A stretch of DNA of 64,000 nt from the NCBI GenBank assembly GCA_019925095.2, contig CM034401.1:15970338-16034337 (forward strand). The letters are read 5' to 3'. A program made the position numbers and the translations under genes. Shown one piece after another: positions 54,752 through 64,000 of this stretch (its first letter is position 1; the number at the start of each line of letters is the position of its first letter). Source of the stretch: Dendrolimus kikuchii. Its lineage: Eukaryota > Arthropoda > Insecta > Lepidoptera > Lasiocampidae. The notes under the pieces were generated by a model that ran no database searches, had not been told where the DNA came from, and was given only the letters and a program-made list of their open reading frames with translations.

Positions 54752-55071
54752 GCGAAGATCACGTACAGAAAACGGATTGTAACACTTTCACCACGGACAA
54801 GAGACCTTCCCACGGAGAAACCGTGTGAAGAAAAGCATTGGAAAAATGCTTTTTACCCTAACAAATAATAAGAGCAGATGTGTGAGGTGACTAAACATGG
54901 AAAGGGGGGCCCGAGAGTTGCCAAGGGTCCGATTAAAATTGCTGAAAGCATTTTGGGTGCTCTTGCTGTTTGATATCCGATCAATAGCAGCGAATAGACC
55001 ACCAAGGTTTTTAATAGATGGGCAGTCTGAAATCGTTGTGAGGCTGAAGGAGGGTTCGGAGACGCCTGTTG
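54752..55071 (+). CDS. Cad87A: Cad87A exon 1: spliced 5'UTR, start codon, signal peptide
   Basis: The acceptor TCTTTCCAG at 54751 shows that at least one noncoding exon lies upstream. The ATG is at 54897; an in-frame TGA at 54888-54890 excludes a longer N-terminus in this exon, and AAC before ATGG gives purine at -3. The protein starts MERGAREL, has a hydrophobic core LLKAFWVLLLF, then NRPPRFLIDG. The donor G|GTAAGT is at 55071/55072, phase 1. Coding part: 54897-55071. Confidence 0.9.
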
Positions 55072-58000
55072 GTAAGTCATAGGAAATGTATAACAATAAT
55101 ATCATATAGCGTCTAACTGTATGGTTAGGTCCTCTCCATTTTTAAAAGAACAAAATGGACAGTATACAGTATACTCACTGCGTTCGTCCAAGGCAAGTTG
55201 GCAGATTTGACACATCGATAATCTTGATGTGCAGATTTTATCTATGTTTTCCTTTACTGTAAGCATATGGTAATCGTAACAATATATTCATTAGGTCAGA
55301 AAACTGCCTAAGTGATATAAGCTTTCCCGCCAGGATTGGAACCCAGGTCTCTTTTAAAACGCGAGTTTGTGACTCTAGAGCGTTATCCAGTAAGCTATGA
55401 AACTCTATTTATTTGATTTAGTTGAATGTCACAATAATGAAAATTACACTAATTTTAGAACATACATGTAGGTACGTATGGAATTGCATGCATATATGTG
55501 TATAACGGTCAGTTTGTAGTATTTTACCAAAAATACAAAGAAAAGGAGGTAAACATTGTCCGGATGATCCCTATCCATTTTATATAAGTATAGTAAGCAA
55601 AATTTTCAGTCATCGAGCTTCGTGAACTAGGGTTTAAACTACTAAAATTCCCAATGCATGATGAAAGAATGACTAAGCAGATATACAATGCAAAAGTGGA
55701 TGGATGCAGAAGTCGTGGAAGGCCACGACACACCTTCCATGATCAAATTGATCGTGTACTAGCAGAAGGTGATGTCAAGAGCCTTAAGAACAGACGATCG
55801 TGCATGACAAGAGTTATGGATGTCAAAGAAGCAAGTGAGGTGTGTAAGAATAAGCCTGAATGGCGCTCTGTTGTCCGTACCTACCCCGCAAGGGAACTGG
55901 CGTGATTATGTATGTATGTATGTATGTAAAATTCCCATTTCCAAAAGTTGCTTACATTACCTTGATAAGTTCGAAACCACATCGTAAACCCTGCATACGG
56001 CTGACACCCGGAAATTATCCATCGGGAAGGGGTTTCCAAGGCGATTGGCGTAAACATAGGGAAGCCCCTCAACCCCTCGCTTAATCGCATGTTGTGTAAC
56101 GATTAGTCATCGAAAATTTCTAAAGGGATTCTAAACTCAAAGTAGTCCAGACAAAACTGGTGAGGTATTTACTTTGTATGGATTCCTTGTTAGTAAATTA
56201 ATGATTACTTATTTTAATGCGGTGAAAGACTAGACTTTGTAGTAAACTGATAGGATTTAGATAATTGAAAGAAATAACTTTTGCAGCATTTGATGGCCAT
56301 TCGCCAGTAAAGTCTGCTCCAAAGTTTATAGCTTCTCCAGAAATGCAATCACCTTATTTATGTTTATTAGCCCATTATTTGACTCTGAATGCAACATTAT
56401 AATTGTGTTAGAGAATAGGGTCATCAGTTTCTGTTTATCCCATGGGAACCGTACATTTTTCGGGCTAAAAAGTAACCAATGTGTTATTCCATACTATAAT
56501 CTATCTCTGTGCTAAATTTTATTCAGATCCGTTCACCATCTAAACTTTCGCATTCATAATACTAGTATAGATGTATATTTAAATCTAATATCATGCTTCT
56601 AGCAAGGTAACGTAGCTAACCAATAACGTGACTAAAGTCTCAGTATTTTTCTTATAGTCTTGGAATTATAGAGAGAATACAACTAATAGTTATTAATAAA
56701 TGAGTTTTACTTAAGGTTATCCGTTTCCTGGATGAGATGAGGCCTGAAATGTTTTCTCGATTTTTTCTTCGATCTGATGAAACATTATGTGTTTATTTGC
56801 AGGTAGTTTGATATACCGGCTAAGAGGCGTTGACCCTGATGGAGATCCATTACAATTCGGTCTCAGGGACCAAGTAGGAAGTGATATTATAAGACTAGAA
56901 GCCATTTCATCCAACGAAGCTAATATTTATTTAGTTAAGGAATTAGATAGGGAGGTAAGTATTACAACATCATAATAAATGGAATACGTTTAACAAAGAC
57001 GTATATCCATCTCTGTGTTTTAAAATGTACCTACATAGAGAAAACTTATATATTATATTAGAAACTAATTAACGTTTTCCATGGTGATAGTTCCACTTTT
57101 TTTGCTGGATGTCATTCATTCATTCATTCATAACTTCACGCCAGTTCCCTTGCGGGGTAGGCACGAACAACAGAGCGCCATTTAGGCCCATTCTTACACA
57201 CCTCACTTGCTTCATTGACATTCATAACTCTTGTCATGCACACTCGTCTGTTCTGAAGGCTCCTGACATCACCCTCCGCTAGTAACTGCTGGATGTCACT
57301 AGTAACAATTGTCTGACGTAACCATAAAGAAGTTCCTACGTAATACCTTTGAATGTAATTGAATTCTTAATTTAAATATGGAACTGAAAGGAAACTATTA
57401 ATAAAATTGTTTATGAATTTGCTTCACAGAGTTACATTACTATAAGATTACTAACGCAAGCACCATATACTTTGACGTATAAATATATGGTCTAAGGTCA
57501 TAATAATATAGTGCTTATTTCTCTCTCATTTACAGATCCGTGATGAATATTCTTTTGTCCTCACGTTGACTGACGGTCATTTGGGAGAAGGCAACTTTAT
57601 CACGCAAAGCTTTTTATTGTTGGTCGAAGATGTTAATGACAACGAACCGATCTTCAAATCTTATCCCTCCGCAATCAGCGTGAAAGAAGATGCTGCTCCT
57701 GGCATATTAACCACCGTAGAAGCTACTGATTTAGACGAAGGAGCTTATGGACAGGTTAATTTATTTTTTAATCTATTTTATACACTTGCAATTTGAAGTT
57801 CCATAAATGTTATACCTAGTAACGTAGCGTCTAGAATGCGGAAATGATAGCTAGATGAAAGAGAACTCATAACTCAATTTACTCGTTTGTCATTAAGGAT
57901 TTCCGTTGTACACCTTCCTGGTCCTAGTAGAGTCTAGTACATCACGTTATTTACACAATTCATTTGGTACGTTATTACTACTCGTTTTAGGATTGTCATT

Positions 58001-61000
58001 AACCTAACAATATTTCAATTATTATTATTTTTTATTACACGTTTTCTATTTGATTTTAAGGAATTTTCTGCTACATCTTCGGAACTCAAGAAATGATAGC
58101 AATGAAATTTATATGGGACCTTTTTGAAGGAATACTAAACCTAAGACAAAAATAATTATCAAAATAGGTTCTAAAACAAAAAGATATGGCTTAACATACA
58201 TACAAGTAAAAGCAAAATAAATCATATCAGGAATTGAAAACCTCATTTTTTTAAGTCGGCTAAAAACCGACGACTTGAGTCTACTTTTTCTGTAGAAAAT
58301 GGCAATATCAGGAACTAAGATGTTGGCTACACTGAGGCTGTCTGCAGTGTTTTCAGACTTTTCAGCTGTCAAGTGTCAAACTGCTCAGCTGTTTTCGGTA
58401 TTTAAGGGTTTTTAGCATGGACCTCTATAAGTAGGTTTCCTACTTCAGTGGTTTTTAGGAGTTTTATTATTCGACACTTTATTGATTAATTAATTTTAAA
58501 GTAATAATGCTTATAGGTGTTATACCACTTACAAGAGTTAGATGGAGATACAGAAAACTTCGCGATACAAACAGTGAATGGGAAAGGAGTAGTGCGTTTA
58601 TTAAACAAATTAGATTACGAAAGAAAATCTTTGTATCAACTTCGAGTGTTGGCTGTGGACCGTGCGAACCAGGGAAGAGTTAATACTGGCACTGCAGCTA
58701 TACTGATTAAAGTTCAGGATGTCGAAGACCAGCCGCCTGAATTTGTGGTCGCCAGCCCGGTCACCCGAATCAGTGAGGATGCTCCAATCGGGACATCTGT
58801 TTTACAAGGTGATTGTGGTTTGTTTTGATTTTGTTTATTTCGTTGGTTTATCTTAGATAATAGACAATATAATATTGTTGTAACTTGAACTTTTTTGTTT
58901 CTGCCTAGCAACTCATAAACTTGGTTGCTGCTTGGCTCTGCATCTGTATACTTTTTACGTTATTACGATCATTGCGATGACAGTTGTTAGTCCATTGGCT
59001 CCCACACGTTGCTTTATAGAGACCAATCATCACTTTCTTAAGCACCCAGAAGGTTTTTCTCCAGGGGGTTTTATCTTACTCATGGATATGCATTGTGTTT
59101 TGATTGAAGTTGTCTAATAAAACAAATATCTGACTCATCTCATTTCTACATTTATATATTAGTGTGTACTGTAAAATTGGAATTCACTTTTATAAACATT
59201 TCTATCAGAATTAAACCATTTATTAATAATACACCTGTTTACTTGCAATGACCATAATATGATCCTCATCTCATAATGTTATATAGTCATTTTTATGCAT
59301 TGTCCAGTGCGAGCTATTGATGGTGACCGTGGAATCAACAATCGCATCTCATACAGTATTATATCAGGGGGAGAGGAGCATTTTGACATTGATAGCAGTT
59401 CTGGAATTGTATACACTGTTAATCAGTTGGATAGAGAAGACCCTAATAATAGCAATGGAGCTTATATTTTGGAAATACTGGTAATGCATCATTATAATTA
59501 CATCTGTATGTTATTTTAATATAGGTCTCAATTGTCTTTAAGGAACAAACAACCAAACCCAAAAATAATTATTCATGACACAATTAGAATTCCTTACAAA
59601 TTAAATATTTACAATGATTATAAGAAGAAAAGTAGAATATAATAAAATACTCTTTTATTTCACACAAAAAAGTAGCATACATCAATTTTATTTTTAAATT
59701 TCAGTTGCTTGTATAAAATTGATGATCAAATTTGTCCATTATGGCAATTGTTATTGCAGGTATCTATTTTTAGGAAAGTTAATTTAATTTAATGCCCTCT
59801 GATAGTGAACGCAATGAGAGTTGATTGCAAGCAGAAAAAAGAGTTTTTTTTACTTAAATAATGCCATTTTAATATTTGTACTTGTTCTTATTAAATAGCA
59901 TGCATGGTAGCATTTATAAAATAAACTAGCAACATGGAACTCTTTGGACTTTGGTGGTAATACCTAGAACAAAGCAAATGTTTTAGTTTTAGACAAACTC
60001 ACACATTGTATATACCCAAGCTAAGCAAGATATTCTTGGGTTATGGGTAGTATACAACACACCAACTCTAGGGCCAATATCCCCAATGTAAAATGTAACT
60101 TGGGAAAACCATAAACAATATTTTATTCAGTACATATCTAATACATTTTATACTTAGAAGTATTTCGAAAATATTTCCAGGCTACAGAGGAATCCCACAA
60201 TACATCACCAATGCCAAGCACAACAACTGAAGTGACTGTAATTGTAACCGATGTAAATGATGAAACACCAACATTCAGAAGTGAAAGATATGTGGGGGAA
60301 ATACTTGAAAATGCTCAACAGAATACACCTATAACATTTCTACAGGATGCTATCCCAGAAGTGTTTGATTATGATCAGGTGAGATTTATTATTTATTCTT
60401 TAACACCTCCAATGAACTTTGTCACCTATAATATACTATATAGGTACTTCTGTATATATAATAGCTCATAACTCACTAGAAGCATGTTGCCGTCCTTGAG
60501 GTATTAGTTGTTTAGTGTTGGTGCCAGTGATTTCACTGCTTATCCTGCCCTTTTTTCAAACACAGTGAAACTATTTTCCAGGAGCAATAAATATGATGGT
60601 TGTACCTACACAGATGGGCATTCCAAACATTGATGTATAGTTTATGATAATTAATTATTGTTTAAAAACACACAATACAGTTCAATCTTGGGTATTAGTG
60701 CTTTAGGAAATTGAATATTTTGCAAACATCTTAACAACAGGGATATGAAATTCCTAAAGCTCAATGCTTTAGGCATTTCATTTTTAAATTGTTTATTAAT
60801 ATCCTTTGTTTCTTTCTCTAGTCTCTAAAACTTATTCAATTTGTTCTAAACATTGATTTATTTGCAAATCTAGGTGGTGGTGACTACAAAGTAATATAAA
60901 AACTTATGTCTTTAAATAGTTTAAAATTATTTATTGGGAATAGATTAAACACAACCACTTGATAATTTTTGTGTAACATATAGAAAAATAATAACTTTAA

Positions 61001-62385
61001 AATTCAGTTTATAATACATGTATCTCACATTTTGGTTACATTCCAGTAGCTGTGATCCCAGAATAGTTTCAAAACAGTCATTCCATGATTATGTGTACTG
61101 GAATTGTATAAAATGATAAACTAAATACTTTTCTTTAAATATGAGTTACTAGCTTTTACCCACGGCTTTGCTTGCGTTAATGTTATACCAGAGGAACATA
61201 CATTTTTCAAGGATAAAAAGTAGCCTATGTATTATTCCAGACTATCTATCTCTGTTCCACATATCATCCTCATCCATTTAGCCATTCTGGTGTGATTGAG
61301 CAACAAACATCTAACCAAAATTTCGCATTTATAATATTAGTATAGATATACCTATGAAAACTTTAGAAAAAAAGCCACTTTGAGCACAGAAGTCACTTTC
61401 TTTAAAGATAGAAGTCACAGAAAGCTAAGATGAGTATTATTAAAAATATGCTTTTTCTCTATTTCAGGGCAAGAATGGTACATTCGAACTCTATCTGAAT
61501 GGAGATGGAGGGATGTTCGATGTTACGCCATTCAAAGGGATCAATGAGGCCTCATTTCTTATTAGAGTGAATGACGCGTCCTTCTTGGATTATGAGAAAG
61601 TCACAGTTATGAATTTCAGTCTAGTTGCCAAAGAAATTGTTACCAAAGATCCTAAAATGAGGTATTTTTCAAGTAATGTTACTCATACTAGTAGTCATTG
61701 GTTATATCTGTGATATGGACAGTATCATAGATTGTTTCTCCAGCAACAGCCGTATATTGCCGTGTCAACGTTTTACGGACACGTGTATTTAAACATGCTA
61801 CATATAAATTAGTCTTCTTCAGCGCCATAATCATTCGGTCGGCAAACAGCCACTAATCTTTAGTACAATTGTTACATCGATTGGCATAAGGCTATCAATA
61901 TATAATTTACACTAAAATATTTATCATTAACATCCTATATAGGAAATACCCCTACATATTTGATTCGGCTCGAAGGACCATAACTACTAACTTGTATTTA
62001 ACATGTTAACACGTGTCGGCGTGGACTGATAACACGGCAATGTACGCCTATTGCTGGCCTGTACGCTTGCCTTACGTCAGAGATTATAAAAGAAACTAAA
62101 TAGAAATTTTGCCTTTTAAATAGTATTTATATATTTTGGATTACTTTCTCATAAAGTCTTGTATTTCTTGTGATTTACTTTCCTATATATATCTCTGGTC
62201 TAACATATGTTTACTTAACAAATTTCATCAATATACTTCAAACGCAAAGACATAACGATGTATAAAGTACCTATACCTACCTATACAAACTCACATTCTA
62301 ATGGAATATAATTTTGATGGAGACAATCATGTATATACAAAAAAAAGTTAAGCTATAATATCTATATAATAAGCTAATATATAAG

Positions 62386-62464
<79 letters not shown>

Positions 62465-64000
62465 TATTGTGTAATATCAGCAGCTTTCTTCAGTAGCAAA
62501 TTTTTATTTATTACTTTTATGTCCTTTCAGCATAGTCCCAATAACAGTCCACATAAGAGACGAAAATGACAATTTTCCTGAGTTCACTGAATCATTATAT
62601 ACTGTGTCTGTACCAGAGAACTGTGGTGTTGGCACCACAGTTGCATGGGTACAAGCATTGGATCAGGATTCAGATAATTATGGCACAAGGGGTATTAGAT
62701 ACACCAGCCTGGGTGGGAGTATTGCAAATTTGTAAGTATGGTATCATATAAGCATAGTATTGTATATAAAAATAATTAATTATTCAACTGTTTAATGTCT
62801 TAAGTTTTATTGAGGGTAGAACTAAGGAGGTACATAAATATATTAACATGCATCAAAAGGCATTAAGGGGCTACCAATGGAGCTTTCTATCTTACTCGAG
62901 CTTTACCACATTTTAGAAGATATACATGGGCAGAATTCACTTATGACAAATCAGTATTCTACAAATGTTAACAACAACATCACAAATGTTTAGTAGTTTG
63001 ATATTGATGTTATATACATATCTGTATAATTATGTCTGATTTAAAATATTTGTAAGCGTGGACTAGCGAAAGTCTGTACATGTCGCTCGCGGACCTCGTG
63101 GAATCGAGTTCCCAGCTGTTCGAATCGTGCGGCTCCGACTGCCGGCGGAGTGAGCCGAATGCTTTCGGCAAGGATGAAGGCGGCCGAGCCCAGCCGATGT
63201 TTTACAAGCGCCTACGAATGGCCACGGCGGTAGAGTTGGATAGGACATGATTTTAAAATAAGTTTGAAGGAGTAACATAACATTTTGTACTGAACCAGTG
63301 CAATGTACCACTTCAAATGAGGCGAGGAGATTTGTATAGTTTGTACCGCGGCAGTACATTTGAAGCGATGAGGCCGTTGAGGCGGTGAGCGATACTCCCT
63401 CGTTTGTCCCGTACAAAACTTGTAGTTCGGAAATGTTTGTTAAGAATCGGATGTGATCGGCCTCGGTCGCATTATTTTACTAGCAGTCGTACATGTCATG
63501 TTATGCCTCTTTGTCATGTGAACATCCGTAGAAGCGTTATTGTACTGTTGTCCTCTTTCCGTCTTTCCTCTTACATTTGACGCGTAAGTAGTAGCGGGAC
63601 AAAATTTTGGAAATAGTACAAATTTAAATTTTGACCAGTATCAGTACAAATCTATTTTGTACGGGACAAATGTACTGCCTTACACGTGTACTACTCATCA
63701 CTACATGGCGGCACGGCTTAACGGTTCCGCGCGTTACATATATTTTTTTTGTGAAACATTCATCATATTATTTCTGAGACTTGTAGAATACAGATTTTTT
63801 TGTAAGAAAACTCTGTCAATGTATATCTTCACAAAATTTTTATCCGTGCAGGAACGGAGAAAGAATACAATTTCCTGCGGCCGGGCGGCCTGTCGTAAGA
63901 GGCGACTTAACAACCCACAGCCAGGTGGTAGGGTATTTGCCCGACTGGATAGCGACCACCCCTGGTCTAGAGTATGCCGTCATAACAACCTTGTGTTGTG
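54752..64000 (+). CDS. Cad87A: Cadherin-87A, 5' part of gene (continues past window)
   Basis: Coding exons 54897-55071, 56803-56954, 57536-57754, 58517-58808, 59308-59480, 60181-60378, 61468-61661 and 62531-62731 join in frame to 534 residues plus two bases. Residues 1-33 are a signal peptide. Cadherin repeat ends with calcium-binding motifs: DVNDNEP (141-147), DVEDQPP (250-256), DVNDETP (361-367), DENDNFP (478-484); typical LDRE, LDYE and AIDGDRG motifs lie between. So EC1-EC4 are complete and EC5 begins. This matches fly Cad87A in order and local sequence (for example NRPPRFLIDGQ, LIYRLRG, LDYERKSLYQLRVLA, VRAIDGDRGINN). Cad87A is a long multi-repeat adhesion protein of the cell surface; the transmembrane and cytoplasmic parts are outside the window. 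Confidence in the orthologue is high. Confidence 0.93.
55165..55410 (-). mobile_element. tRNA-derived SINE family H, copy 4
   Basis: GTCCAAGGCAAGTTGGCAGA, TTGATGTGCAGATTTTATC, TTTTCCTTTACTG, GTAATCGTAACAATATATTC and a degraded B box (GGATTGGAACCCAGG) parallel 51985-52215 throughout. Confidence 0.65.
55640..55930 (+). mobile_element. (ATGT)n-tailed LINE 3' end, copy 6 (longest)
   Basis: An 83-codon frame 55654-55905 (MHDERMTKQIYNAKVDGCR, GRPRHTFHDQI, VLAEGDVKSLKNRR, EASEVCKNKPEWR, YPARELA-stop) is followed at once by a (TATG)n tail. The C-terminus of a non-LTR retrotransposon; the tail is the repeat-type 3' end. Reference for the other copies. Confidence 0.82.
56440..56577 (+). repeat. Interspersed repeat J, copy 5 (3' part)
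   Basis: CATGGGAACCGTACATTTTT, AAAAAGTAACCAATGTGTTA, CAGATCCGTTCACCATCTAA and the end ATTCATAATACTAGTATAGA, as in 61148-61345. Confidence 0.6.
56600..56695 (+). mobile_element. LINE 3' end (family F), copy 6
   Basis: GCAAGGTAACGTAGCTAACC, then CTCAGTATTTTTCTTATAGT and CTTGGAATTATAGAGAGAAT, a diverged match to 41065-41165. Only about 20 codons remain. Confidence 0.5.
56803..56954 (+). CDS. Cad87A: Cad87A exon 2 (EC1, first part)
   Basis: The acceptor TTATTTGCAG and donor GAG|GTAAGT bound 152 bases. Residues 59-109: SLIYRLRGVDPDGDPL, then VKELDRE. The DPDGDP calcium-binding region and LDRE are in expected places for EC1. Confidence 0.93.
57115..57290 (-). mobile_element. (ATGT)n-tailed LINE 3' end, copy 7, in Cad87A intron 2
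   Basis: A CATTCATTCATTCATA tail, then CTTCACGCCAGTTCCCTTGC and the same tail of codons as 50020-50257, ending within GGCTCCTGACATCACC. GCTGGATGTCA and ACTAGTAACAA-like words recur near both ends, so a target duplication is likely (GCTGGATGTCA at about 57102-57112 and 57287-57297). Confidence 0.75.
57536..57754 (+). CDS. Cad87A: Cad87A exon 3 (end of EC1, start of EC2)
   Basis: The acceptor CATTTACAG and donor ACAG|GTTAAT; 73 codons, phase 0 both sides. It contains LTLTDGHLG, LLLVEDVNDNEPIF (end of EC1) and VKEDAAPG, ATDLDEGAYGQ (EC2). Confidence 0.94.
57755..58516 (+). other. Cad87A intron 3
   Basis: No repeat with a second copy in the window. It has a small hairpin (AAGTCGG..CTAAAAA..CCGACGACTT near 58253-58275). 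Ends TGCTTATAG. Confidence 0.7.
58517..58808 (+). CDS. Cad87A: Cad87A exon 4 (EC2, start of EC3)
   Basis: The acceptor CTTATAG and donor CAAG|GTGATT; 97 codons plus one base. It has VLYHLQELDGD, LDYERKSLYQLRVLAVD, TAAILIKVQDVEDQPPEF and ISEDAPIGT. Confidence 0.94.
58809..59307 (+). other. Cad87A intron 4
   Basis: Unique AT-rich sequence as far as the window shows; the 61-codon frame at 58932 is not supported as a gene. Ends TGTCCAG. Confidence 0.7.
59308..59480 (+). CDS. Cad87A: Cad87A exon 5 (EC3)
   Basis: The acceptor TTGTCCAG and donor ACTG|GTAATG. It begins in phase 1 (Val) with RAIDGDRGINNRI, then SSSGIVYT and QLDRED, ending phase 0. Confidence 0.93.
59481..60180 (+). other. Cad87A intron 5
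   Basis: AT-rich, no repeat recognised. Ends ATATTTCCAG. Confidence 0.7.
60181..60378 (+). CDS. Cad87A: Cad87A exon 6 (end of EC3, start of EC4)
   Basis: 66 codons, phase 0 both sides; donor CAG|GTGAGA. TEVTVIVTDVNDETPTFRSE marks the EC3/EC4 boundary; YVGEILENAQQNTP starts EC4. Confidence 0.94.
60379..61467 (+). other. Cad87A intron 6, with repeat J
   Basis: A 1.1 kb intron carrying a repeat J copy at 61148-61345; the rest is AT-rich without features. Ends CTATTTCAG. Confidence 0.7.
61148..61345 (+). repeat. Interspersed repeat J, copy 6
   Basis: ACTAGCTTTTACCCACGGCT, TTGCTTGCGTTAATG, AAAAAGTAGCCTATGTATTA, and the end TTATAATATTAGTATAGAT. Confidence 0.65.
61468..61661 (+). CDS. Cad87A: Cad87A exon 7 (EC4)
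   Basis: The acceptor CTATTTCAG and donor GAG|GTATTT; 64 codons plus two bases (AG). GKNGTFELYL, INEASFLIRV, LDYEKVTVMNFSLVAKE fit EC4 of Cad87A, a repeat with a relaxed consensus. Confidence 0.93.
61740..62057. mobile_element. MITE with about 60-bp imperfect inverted ends, in Cad87A intron 7
   Basis: CCAGCAACAGCCGTATATTG with CCGTGT and ACACGTGT at the left is mirrored at the right by ACACGTGTCGGCG and CACGGCAATGTACGCCTATT. Length about 318 bp. No frame; family not known. Confidence 0.65.
62391..62461. repeat. (AT)n microsatellite, about 35 units
   Basis: An uninterrupted AT run 70 bases ahead of the acceptor of exon 8, preceded by the local repeat AAGCTATAATAT. Confidence 0.95.
62531..62731 (+). 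CDS. Cad87A: Cad87A exon 8 (end of EC4, start of EC5)
   Basis: The acceptor TGTCCTTTCAG; AG from exon 7 plus C gives Ser. VPITVHIRDENDNFPEF closes EC4; VSVPENCGVG, ALDQDSDNYGTRG open EC5. The donor TTT|GTAAGT is at 62731/62732, leaving two bases. The next exon is outside the window. Confidence 0.94.
62873..63837. mobile_element. piggyBac-like MITE, copy 2, carrying foreign GC-rich sequence and cut by repeat A
   Basis: TTAA at 62873-62876, then a left arm related to 14946 onward (TTTACCACATTTTAGAAGAT, ATGACAAATCAGTATTCTAC). The right arm complement (GTAGAATACAGATTTTTTTG, ATGTATATCTTCACAAAATT) is at 63785-63837, where repeat A copy 7 interrupts it. The inner 63055-63720 is not found in the other copy. 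Confidence 0.6.
63055..63250 (+). other. GC-rich coding-like block inside the MITE
   Basis: The frame from about 63058 to TGA 63246-63248 is open (WTSESLYMSLADLVES, QLFESCGSDCRRSE, MFYKRLRMATAVELDRT). The GC content is much higher than in the flanks. No family recognised. It may be a captured host exon or a piece of an unknown transposon protein. Confidence 0.35.
63838..64000 (-). repeat. Interspersed repeat A, copy 7 (runs off the window)
   Basis: The complement of the 3' end: TTATCCGTGCAGGAACGGAG, AATTTCCTGCGGCCGGGCGG, CAACCCACAGCCAGGTGGTA, GACCACCCCTGGTCTAGAGT. Confidence 0.75.

Larger units (their letters stand above)
55072..56802 (+). other. Cad87A intron 1, with SINE, LINE and repeat J/F fragments
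   Basis: A 1.7 kb intron bounded by GTAAGT and ATTTGCAG. It carries SINE H (55165-55410), the longest (ATGT)n-tailed LINE end (55640-55930), a repeat J end (56440-56575) and a family F LINE 3' end (56600-56695). Confidence 0.8.

Noticed and set aside
57115..57290. Alternative Cad87A exon in intron 2
   Set aside because: The coding signal is the C-terminus of a LINE on the opposite strand, present seven times in the window.
1..64000. Endogenous virus or toxin genes
   Set aside because: No envelope, capsid, replicase or toxin frame was recognised; the LTRs are solo and the reverse transcriptases are LINE-type.

Overview
The window looks like lepidopteran nuclear DNA. It is AT-rich, its genes are split by long introns with GT..AG boundaries, and it is full of decayed LINE ends, tRNA-derived SINEs, MITEs and solo LTRs of the kinds common in moths and butterflies. 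The organism call is inferred from gene and repeat content. Nothing prokaryotic, organellar or CRISPR-like was seen.

Two host genes, both on the + strand, anchor the window. On the left (1-12304) is the 3' part of a gene for a multi-PDZ scaffold protein. It has the tail of one PDZ domain, a long linker over several exons, and a complete C-terminal PDZ domain ending at TGA 12302-12304. All exon phases join, including a 147-base exon (8626-8772) with no ATG-initiated frame of its own. On the right (54752 to the end, continuing beyond the window) is the 5' part of the Cadherin-87A gene: a spliced 5'UTR, a start codon with an in-frame stop just upstream, a signal peptide, four complete cadherin repeats and the start of a fifth, in eight phase-consistent coding exons.

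The roughly 42 kb between them (12.4-54.7 kb), like the larger introns, is a repeat landscape. It holds C-terminal LINE fragments of several families (RTE-like types, an R1-like copy with readable reverse transcriptase motifs, and a family ending in a possible nuclease domain). It holds two solo LTRs with identical ATAT target-site duplications, a TTAA-flanked piggyBac-like MITE, a long foldback element with a second MITE nested in its left arm, two families of tRNA-derived SINEs, and several other recurrent repeats whose class I could not fix. A hAT-like MITE with a perfect 8-base duplication lies in the PDZ gene.

Three things stand out as not explained by ordinary repeats. First, 21743-22195 is a 151-codon frame interrupted by only two internal stops; it opens with a signal peptide and carries a Cys-x7-Cys segment between Lys-Arg pairs. 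Second, an ATG overlapping the PDZ stop codon (ATGA) opens a frame that runs into a perfect splice donor. Third, a GC-rich coding-like block sits inside a piggyBac-like MITE in a Cad87A intron. Two candidate upstream noncoding exons or promoters (near 14.4-14.6 kb and 23.45-23.65 kb) could belong to Cad87A, but only transcript data can show this.
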